Positions 57,612-64,000 of a stretch of DNA of 64,000 nt are shown one piece after another. Source of the DNA: Berberis thunbergii (taxonomy: Eukaryota > Streptophyta > Magnoliopsida > Ranunculales > Berberidaceae). Location: NCBI GenBank assembly GCA_003290165.1, contig QNQO01000521.1, forward strand, positions 1 to 64,000, given 5' to 3'. The notes under the pieces were generated by a model. It worked only from the letters and a program-made list of their open reading frames with translations, did not search any database and was not told where the DNA came from. Positions within the stretch are counted from its first letter, which is position 1, and each line of letters begins with the position of its first letter. Made by a program: the position numbers and the translations under genes.

Positions 57612-58227
57612 TGTCTGTTAGGCTCACGTGCGTGCATCCTGGTCCACTATACATAGCAATGATATTGTCCCCAATTTAAACACATGTGACTTAGGCCCTC
57701 CAATTGGGCCTCGAGTGTCGGACTTTATTTTAAAAGGCCTCGTTGCTACATAGTGGGCGGAATATTCCTTATATGAAAAGTCTCACTAGGTGTAAGACTA
57801 TCTTCAAGCCAACAAAAACCAACAATCTCCACCTTTGGCACAAATGGTCACACATCCTATAATCCACCTCGTCTGCAACTTCGAAGTACACATCCTACTT
57901 GAACGAATTTTACTACCACGAACACGTGGGTAGCACTCGGTGGATTGGCTCCACTATTTTTGACGTTGTTGGTGCCACCTAGTGGCAACCACCGTACGAA
58001 CTTCAATTTTTTCAGAACTTGTAGGACACCCCCTTGGCAAAGACTGCCAACCTGTGATGTTCCACCTGGCTCGCTACTCTGCGCCTACTCTTTTTGCCGA
58101 GGTCAACTGAATCATTAGCTCTGATACCACTTGTCAGTGTGCTGAAAATGTGCAAACACCTTGGTCTACTATACATAGCAATGATATTGTCCCCAACTAA
58201 AATACCCTTTGACTTGGGCTTTCCAAA
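57612..58227 (-). mobile_element. TRIM-like LTR element inserted in RLP copy B
   Basis: The left LTR is 57612-57824 (plus start tgtctgttag, plus end ccaaca). The interior is 57825-58117. The primer-binding site TGGTATCAGAGC is the minus strand of 58118-58129, next comes a two-base spacer, and the second LTR runs from 58132 and is cut off near 58227 by the copia fragment. The insertion point in the LRR text (gacattgcagctttc) equals that at 52905, so both derive from one event followed by duplication. Confidence 0.78.
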
Positions 58228-58650
58228 AGTGTAGCAAAAATAATGATTAACAAAAATTAAAAAATATCTAAAGCCTCCCATAATGGCAGTAGAGATGGGC
58301 CACAAACATCAAAGTAAATCAAGTCAAAAGATGCAGAAGAAAGAAAATTACTTTTATCAAATGGTAATGCCAATTGTTTTGCAACTTGACAAGAAAGACA
58401 AACAAAATGCTATTATTGACAGCCCAAAATGACCACTTGTCACTAAGGATTGAAGAGAGTCAACAAAAGCATGACCAATGAGAGAATTGTAGAGACTAAA
58501 GGATGGGGTAGGTGAGACCGGACTATCTGAGCTGATGAGGAGAAGTGAGATGGAATATGGAAATTGATGAGCTCAAAGAGTCGCCCAACCTTACGACCTA
58601 TCCCAAGAGTTTTTCCCGTCTTTAGACCATGCACACAACAATCAAAAGCA
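58228..58650 (-). pseudogene. Copia integrase-start fragment plus flank (unit II/III border)
   Basis: Minus-strand text includes AIMGGFRYFLIFVNHY and upstream pre-integrase traces (about 58480-58340, with stops). The junction with the TRIM LTR is the same as in the other units. The part beyond 58560 differs from the other copies and is unassigned. Confidence 0.6.
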
Positions 58651-58739
58651 GAGAAAAAAAATTAGTAAGACCCAAGTCACATAACTAACAAATATGAGAT
58701 TGAGAGAGAGTTGGGGAATACAATAAGTATCAAAAAATA

Positions 58740-59400
58740 GAAGTGTTTAATGTAATAAATTTTATTATGTGACTTACCATCATGGAAGATTCATCAAACA
58801 GTTTGAATGGCTTGAGTGTGGCTCGTAGTGCGTTTGGTGGAAAAGATGGTGAAATTTAGTGTCATGTGATTACAACAGGTAGAAGCAAAAAACAAAGATG
58901 AATTAATTATGCACTTGCTTACTATGTGAATGGAGTGGTGATGAAGGAAAGAGAACTAGTTTTCGTCACAGCTTTCAATCCTCTATGCATGATTGTTGTT
59001 GCCATCTTGGGATCATTGATTTTAGCAGAGCAAATTCATCTTGGAAGGTAAAATGATAAAATATATCATATTATTTTAAAGAAACTTAGTTATTTCTTTT
59101 CATGATATTTCTCATGTTTGGTTTTCAGTGTCCTTGGAGCCATTGTGATTGTTACTGGTCTTTTTTTTTTAAAGGCGAGTTGGGTTTTTAAGGATCCCAT
59201 AACCTATCAACGGGGCGATCTAGAGGTCAACACCCATTAGAAAGTAACCATGCCGCAGGTGGGATTCGAAACTAGGACGTGGGGGGACAAACCCACACAG
59301 CCCTAACCACTAGGCCATAACACCATTGGCTTGTTACTGGTCTTTACTGTGTGGTATGGGGTAAAAGTAAGGATCCGATGTGTTATCCCCATTTTTCTTT
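58740..59400 (+). pseudogene. WAT1-related exon 6 and partial exon 7 copy, broken by a SINE (unit III)
   Basis: The leader catggaagattcatc... (58785-58910) precedes exon 6 text at 58911-59047 (AYYVNGVVMKE..., FNPLCMIVVAILGS, LAEQIHLG). Exon 7 starts at 59129 and is split at 59164-59330 by a SINE. It continues (WGKSKD region, about 59346-59376) and then jumps by deletion into the 3' flank (tgtgttatccccattt). The acceptor of exon 6 is replaced by the leader sequence. Confidence 0.85.
59164..59330 (-). mobile_element. tRNA-derived SINE inserted in the WAT1 exon 7 copy
   Basis: The 15-bp duplication ttgttactggtcttt flanks it at 59149-59163 and 59331-59345. The left side continues as a T run, a poly(A) tail on the minus strand. 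The minus strand has the A box TGGCCTAGTGG and the B box GTTTCGAATCC at tRNA-like spacing. The exact boundaries come from comparison with the uninterrupted exons at 50628 and 53886. Confidence 0.92.
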
Positions 59401-59517
59401 AATTTCACAGTCTTTGTACTTTCACTGTGACATATGACTAATCACCTAAATTTTGTGTCAACCTATTTTGAGTTTTTTAATACTGGCTAAATTACAAATT
59501 ATAAATCGGTACATTAA

Positions 59518-59885
59518 TAATTGTCTTATACTTGTATGACAAGTCTCACACACTTGAGGTGAGACTATCTTCAAGCCAACAAAACCTAACAATCTACACC
59601 TTTGGCCCAAATTATCACACATCCTACAATTCACCTGGTCCACAATCTCGAAGTGTAACTTCACATTTGTCCGGATCGTAGGACACCCCCTTGTCAAGGA
59701 ATGCACACATGCGATGCTCCTCCTCGCTCGCTATCATGCGCCTACTCTACGTGCCACGGCCCAGCCGAACCGTGGGCTCTGATACTATTTACTAGCGCAT
59801 TGAACATGTGCGTGTACCTTGGTCCACTATACATAGCAACGATATTGTCCTCAACTTAAACACCCTTGACTTGGGCCTCCAAATG
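59518..59885 (-). mobile_element. TRIM-like element, partial (unit III)
   Basis: Partial LTR (to about 59591, minus start TGTTAGG), an interior shortened by deletion, a primer-binding site with one mismatch (minus strand of 59776-59787) and a second LTR to about 59885. Confidence 0.62.
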
Positions 59886-60290
59886 TAGTGAGAGTAATCA
59901 TTAACAAAAATTACAAAGTATCTAGTGCATTCCATAGTGGCAGTGGGAAACAGACCACAAACATCACACTGAATCAAGTCAAAAGGCGCGGAAGAAAAAA
60001 AGTCACTTTGTTAAATGGTAATGTTGATTGTTTTGTAACTTGACAAAGAAGACAATCAAAATTATCTTTATTGACATACCCTAAATGACCACTAGTCACA
60101 TTGAAGACGACCAACAAAAGCATGACCAAAGCGAGAATTGCAAAGACTAATGGATGGGGTAGATGAGACTGAGTTGTTATCTGAGCTGATGAGAAGCGAG
60201 ATGAAACATGGAAATTGATGGCCATTGAAATAGAATGATAATTTTTCAATTATTATTTTAGCATATAAAAACAAATATGTTAGTTAGACA
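59886..60290 (-). pseudogene. Copia GAG-pre-integrase/integrase-start fragment (unit III)
   Basis: Minus-strand text: SLCNSRFGHAFVGRLQCD, LGYVNKDNFDCLLCQVTK, QSTLPFNKVT and ATMECTRYFVIFVNDYSHY. This is the best preserved of the six copia pieces, though still frameshifted, and it ends at the TRIM LTR. Confidence 0.78.
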
Positions 60291-60365
60291 TTTCTCACAC
60301 CAAGCCCTTCCCTTGTTTTCCCTCCTATAATCATTCACAACCTCAATTTGAGTTCATTTTGAATC

Positions 60366-61805
60366 ATGTTCCCTGCTGCTCACCTCCTCCACATCTTCTT
60401 ATTTCTTTGTTGGTTGTTTTTGAACTTTCTCTTTGCATGCAAACCACTGCATTCGATGTTTGCAACGGGAATAGTCCTATAGTGGAGGTAGAGTGTATGG
60501 AAAAAGATAAACAAACTCTTTTAAATGTTAATAAGGGTCTCCTAGATCCTTCACATCGTTTTTCTTCATGGGTGGAGGAAGTGAACTGTTGTCAATGGAA
60601 AATAGTCAAGTGTAACAACAGAACAAGCCATGTTGTTATGCTTGATCTTAATAATCGATATGTTATGGGTGATGATGGTTTCATTGAAAGGAGTGACAAC
60701 ACAAGTTTAGGAGGTGAGATAAGTTTTTTTTAATTGATTTACAGTATTTGCAATACTTGGATTTGAGCTTCAACCATTTTGGTTCTAATCCCATCTATGA
60801 ATTCTTTTGCTCATTTTTTCAATTGCATTCATTGAACTTTTCCAGCGTTAATTTTAGCGGTGAAATTCCTCACGAAATTCGTAATCTCTCCAACCAGAAC
60901 TATCTTGATTTGAACTTTTTCTATCTTCCTTTTGAAGCACCAAATTTATTTGTAAACAACCTTGATTGGCCTTCCCGCATTCGTTCATTGATATATCATT
61001 ATATAAGTGGAACAAACTTAAGTCTCATTTCTGATTTGTTCAATAACCTATACACTCTCCCTTCTCTTAAGCACTTGCTTTTGAGACGGTGTGGACTTGG
61101 TAAGATTTTTCTTCTTCATGTCTTAACAGGGTCATGCTAATTTATCGTCTATCGTGTATATGGATTTGTCTGAGAATGATTTATCATGCACAATTTTTAA
61201 AACTCTTGGGAATGCAACTTCACTTTTGTATCTTGATCAAAGATGGAACCAATTCATATGTTCAATTCCAAGCCTTATTGGACATATGAAATCCCCTGAA
61301 TATCTTGATCTATTTGAAAACCAATTGAAATGGTCATAACCCAACTGATTCCCTTGCCAATCTCTCTTCTATTTCTTTTTTGGATCTCTATCATTACAGA
61401 CTTGAAAGATTAATGTCAATTTCTAATGTTGTCTTTCTCATAATTGTTTCCCTTGCACATAGTGATAAAGTGTTCAAACAATTTAGAAGGCCTTATCCCA
61501 TATTTCATTGGGAATACACTTCTCTTACTTACCTAGATTTAACAAACAATCTCCTTGAAAGAGGGATTCTAAACAACTTGGAGAAGTTGTGTAACCTAAA
61601 AACGTTAATCTTGTTTTACAGTAATCTAAATGGAGATATAGCTTTATCTGGGTGCATCAGTGACTCTTTATAACATATAGATTTATCTTCTAAAAAGCTT
61701 CAAGGGAATTTTTCAGAGGATCTTGAAAGCTTTTCTTCCTTGAGAAACGTATTCCTTCATCAAAATCAATTGAACGAGAGTTTGCCAACAAGTATAGGAC
61801 AACTT
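60366..61805 (+). pseudogene. Receptor-like protein (LRR-RLP) pseudogene, copy C
   Basis: The ATG is at 60366. The LRRNT cap in the shifted frame reads CMEKDKQTLLNVNKGLLDPS, SSWVEEVNCCQW, NNRTSHVVMLDLNNRYVMGD. LRRs continue at 60748-61140 (QYLDLSFNHFGSNPIYEF, SGEIPHEIRNLSNQ) and 61154-61339 (YMDLSENDLSCTIFKTLGN). Frames are broken near 60720 and 61130 and several times after 61330. The end near 61805 switches to the WAT1 leader exactly as in copy A at 5235. Copy A and copy C are the most similar pair. Confidence 0.87.
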
Positions 61806-62150
61806 ACTAATGTTAAAAAAATTTATGATATGATTTACGATCATGGAAGATTCATCAACAGTTTGAATGGCTAGAGTGTGGCTAGTAGTGCGTTTGGCGG
61901 AAAAGATGGTGAAATTTGGTGTCATGTGATTACAACAGGTAGAAGCAAAAAACAAAGATGAATTAATTATGCAATTGCTTACTATGTGAATGGAGTGGTG
62001 ATGAAGGAAAGAGGACCAATTTTCGTCACAGCTTTCAATCCTCTATGCATGATTGTTGTTGCCATCTTGGGATCATTAATTTTAGCAGAGCAAATTCATC
62101 TCGGAAGGTAAAATGATAAAATATATCAAAACTATTTCGATGAAACTTAT
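61806..62150 (+). pseudogene. WAT1-related exon 6 copy with leader (unit IV)
   Basis: The leader (61840-61970) is followed by exon 6 text at 61971-62107 ending in a normal-looking donor (ggaaggtaaaa). About 40 bases of intron follow and then a TRIM interior begins. Exon 7 is absent. Confidence 0.85.
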
Positions 62151-62350
62151 GACACCCCCTTGGCAAGGACTGAACACTTGTGATGCTCCTCGTCGCTCGC
62201 TACCGAGCTCCTACTCTACGTGCCAAGGCCCATCCGAACCGTGGGCTCTGATACCACTTATTAGTGCATTGAACATGTGCGTGCACCTTGATCCATTATA
62301 CATTGCAACGATATTTTCCTCAATTTAAACACCCATAACTTGGGCCCTAC
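62151..62350 (-). mobile_element. TRIM-like fragment with primer-binding site (unit IV)
   Basis: It starts inside the TRIM interior (cacccccttggcaaggac). The primer-binding site is the minus strand of 62245-62256, followed by the second LTR to about 62350. The left LTR is missing. Confidence 0.6.
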
Positions 62351-62745
62351 AAATGCAGCAAGGTTAATCATTAACAAAAGTTACAAAGTATCTAGTGCAT
62401 TCCATAATGGCAGTGAAAACAGACCCAAACATCATAGTGAATCAAGTCAAAATGTGCATAAGAAAAAAAGTCACTTTGTCAAAGGGTAAAGTTGATTGTT
62501 TTGTAACTTGACAAGGAAGACAATCAAAATGATTTTTATTAACATACCCTAAATGACCACTAAGCACATTGAAGACGACGAACAGAAGCATGACCAAAGC
62601 GAGAATTGCAAAGACTAATGGATGAGTTAGATTAGACTATAGTTGTTATCTGAGCCAATGAAGAGAAATGAGATGGAACATGGAAATTGATGGTCGTTGA
62701 AACATAATGATAATTGTTCAATTATTATTTTAGCATATAAAAACA
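62351..62745 (-). pseudogene. Copia fragment (unit IV)
   Basis: Same region and same LTR junction as the other units; on the minus strand, pre-integrase text (about 62600-62470) is followed by an integrase-start trace. It carries further stops and is the most decayed of the series. Confidence 0.6.
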
Positions 62746-62836
62746 AGTATGTTAGTTAGACATTTCTCACACCAAGCCCTTCCTTGTTTTCCTTCCTATA
62801 ATCATTCACAAGTTCAATTTTAGTTCATTTTGAATC

Positions 62837-64000
62837 ATGTTCCCTGCTGCACACCTCCTCCACATCTTATTCCTTCTTTGTTGGTTGTTTTTCAACTTTC
62901 TCTTTGCATGCAAACCATTGCATTCGATGTTCGCAACGGGAATAGTCCTATTTTGGAGGTAGAGTGTATGGAAAAGGATAAACAAACTATTTTAAATGTT
63001 AAGAAGGGTCTCCTAGATCCTTCACATCGCCTTTCTTCATGGGTGGATGAAGTGAACTGTTGTCAATGGAAAAGGGTCAAGTGTAAAAACAGAACAAGCC
63101 ATGTTGAATGCTTGATATTAATAATAGATATGTTATGGGCGATAATGGTTTCATTGAAGGGAGTGGCAGCACAAGTCTAGGAGGTGAGATAAGTTCTTCT
63201 TTACTTGATCTGCAATATTTGCCACACTTGGATTTGAGCTTCAACCATTTTGGTTCTAATCCCATCTATGAATTATTTTGCTAACTTGTTCAATTGCGTT
63301 CATTGAACCTTTCAAGCATTAATTTTAGCGGTCAAATTCCTCACCAAATTGGAAATCTCTCCAACCGGAACTATCTTGTTCTGAACTTTCTCTATCTTCC
63401 TTATGAAGCACCACATTTATTTGTAAACAACCTTGATTGGCTTTCCCACCTTCGTTCATTGATATATCTTGATATATGTGGAACAAACTTAAGTCTCATT
63501 TCTAATTTGTTCAATAACCTATACACTCTCCCTTCTCTTAAGCACTTGCTTTTGAGACGGTGTGGACTTGTTGAGATTTCTTCTTTTTCATATCTTAACA
63601 GGGGTCATGTTAATTTATCGTCTATCAAGTATATTGATTTGTCTAAGAATGATTTGTCATGCACAATTTTTAAAACTCTTGGGACTGCAATTTCACTTTT
63701 GTATCTTGATTAAAGATGTAACCAATTCAAATGTTCAATTCCAAGCCTTTTTAGACAAATGAAATCCCTTGAATATCTTAATCTATCTGGAAACCAATTG
63801 AAATGGTCATAACAAACTGATTCCCTTGCCAATCTCTCTTCTATTTGCTTTTTCGATCTCCATCATAATAGACTTGAAAGATGAATGTCAGTTTCTAATG
63901 TTGGCTTTCCCATAATGGCTTCCCTTGCACATAGTGATATGGTTTCAAACAATTTAAAAGGCCTTATCCTAGATTTCCTTAAGAATACACTTTTCTTACT
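62837..64000 (+). pseudogene. Receptor-like protein (LRR-RLP) pseudogene, copy D (runs off the window)
   Basis: The ATG is at 62837. The shifted-frame LRRNT cap reads CMEKDKQTILNVKKGLLDPS, SSWVDEVNCCQWKRVKC. LRRs at 63294-63713 form one open stretch (INFSGQIPHQIGNLSNRN, LDWLSHLRSLIYLDICGTN, IKYIDLSKNDLSCTIFKTL) ending in a stop. Later LRR text is broken. The 3' end lies beyond 64000, so completeness cannot be judged, but the early frameshift and stops argue against function. Confidence 0.85.

Noticed and set aside
59200..59330. Possible minus-strand tRNA gene
   Set aside because: tRNA-like boxes belong to a SINE with a 15-bp target duplication and a tail.
3760..64000. CRISPR-like or satellite array interpretation of the repeats beyond 50 kb
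   Set aside because: Repeat units are kilobase-sized, contain recognisable gene and transposon modules and differ by deletions; they are segmental duplications.

Overview
The window is nuclear DNA of a flowering plant, most likely a eudicot. It is AT-rich, with GT-AG introns, plant-specific gene families (WAT1/MtN21 transporter, SKU5-similar oxidase, receptor-like proteins) and plant transposon classes. I cannot name the species. No prokaryotic operon, CRISPR array, rRNA gene or convincing tRNA gene is present. The only gene I can assemble as fully intact is the seven-exon WAT1-related transporter at 48152-50805. All other protein-coding material is broken, truncated or transposon-derived.

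0-12.3 kb: a degenerate three-copy tandem repeat (1-1232), a frameshifted SKU5-similar pseudogene (1800-3049), a CACTA terminus, a receptor-like protein (RLP) pseudogene fused to a WAT1 exon fragment, a decayed hAT transposase, a hAT-type MITE with an 8-bp target duplication, and a foldback hairpin.

12.3-20.8 kb: an eight-exon, minus-strand gamma-glutamylcyclotransferase (ChaC family) gene. Exon 2 is split by a 3.1-kb Gypsy LTR retrotransposon with identical-length 290-bp LTRs and a 5-bp target duplication. The gene also carries a frameshift at the same place.

21-39.5 kb: two LINE retrotransposons. Each is interrupted by a probable solo LTR (24669-26474 and 36552-39071), and a third solo LTR (28075-30701) lies between them. 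All three have TG...CA ends and 5-bp target duplications. SINEs, MITEs and a frameshifted single-exon gene for an acidic helical protein fill the rest.

39.5-48 kb: gene-poor sequence with an ancient duplication of the WAT1 5' region, including a relic of exon 1 at 42579, and a CACTA MITE with TTA target duplications.

48-64 kb: the intact WAT1 gene, followed by four tandem mosaic units. Each unit contains a copy of WAT1 exon 6 or exons 6-7, a TRIM-like miniature LTR element joined to a Ty1/copia fragment (minus strand), and an RLP gene start. The units decay progressively; the last RLP copy runs off the window end. A similar RLP-WAT1 fusion at 3.7-5.5 kb shows that part of the unit also exists about 50 kb away. 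I found no clearly new functional system; the notable content is genome architecture: nested insertions, gene disruption and a gene-transposon mosaic array.
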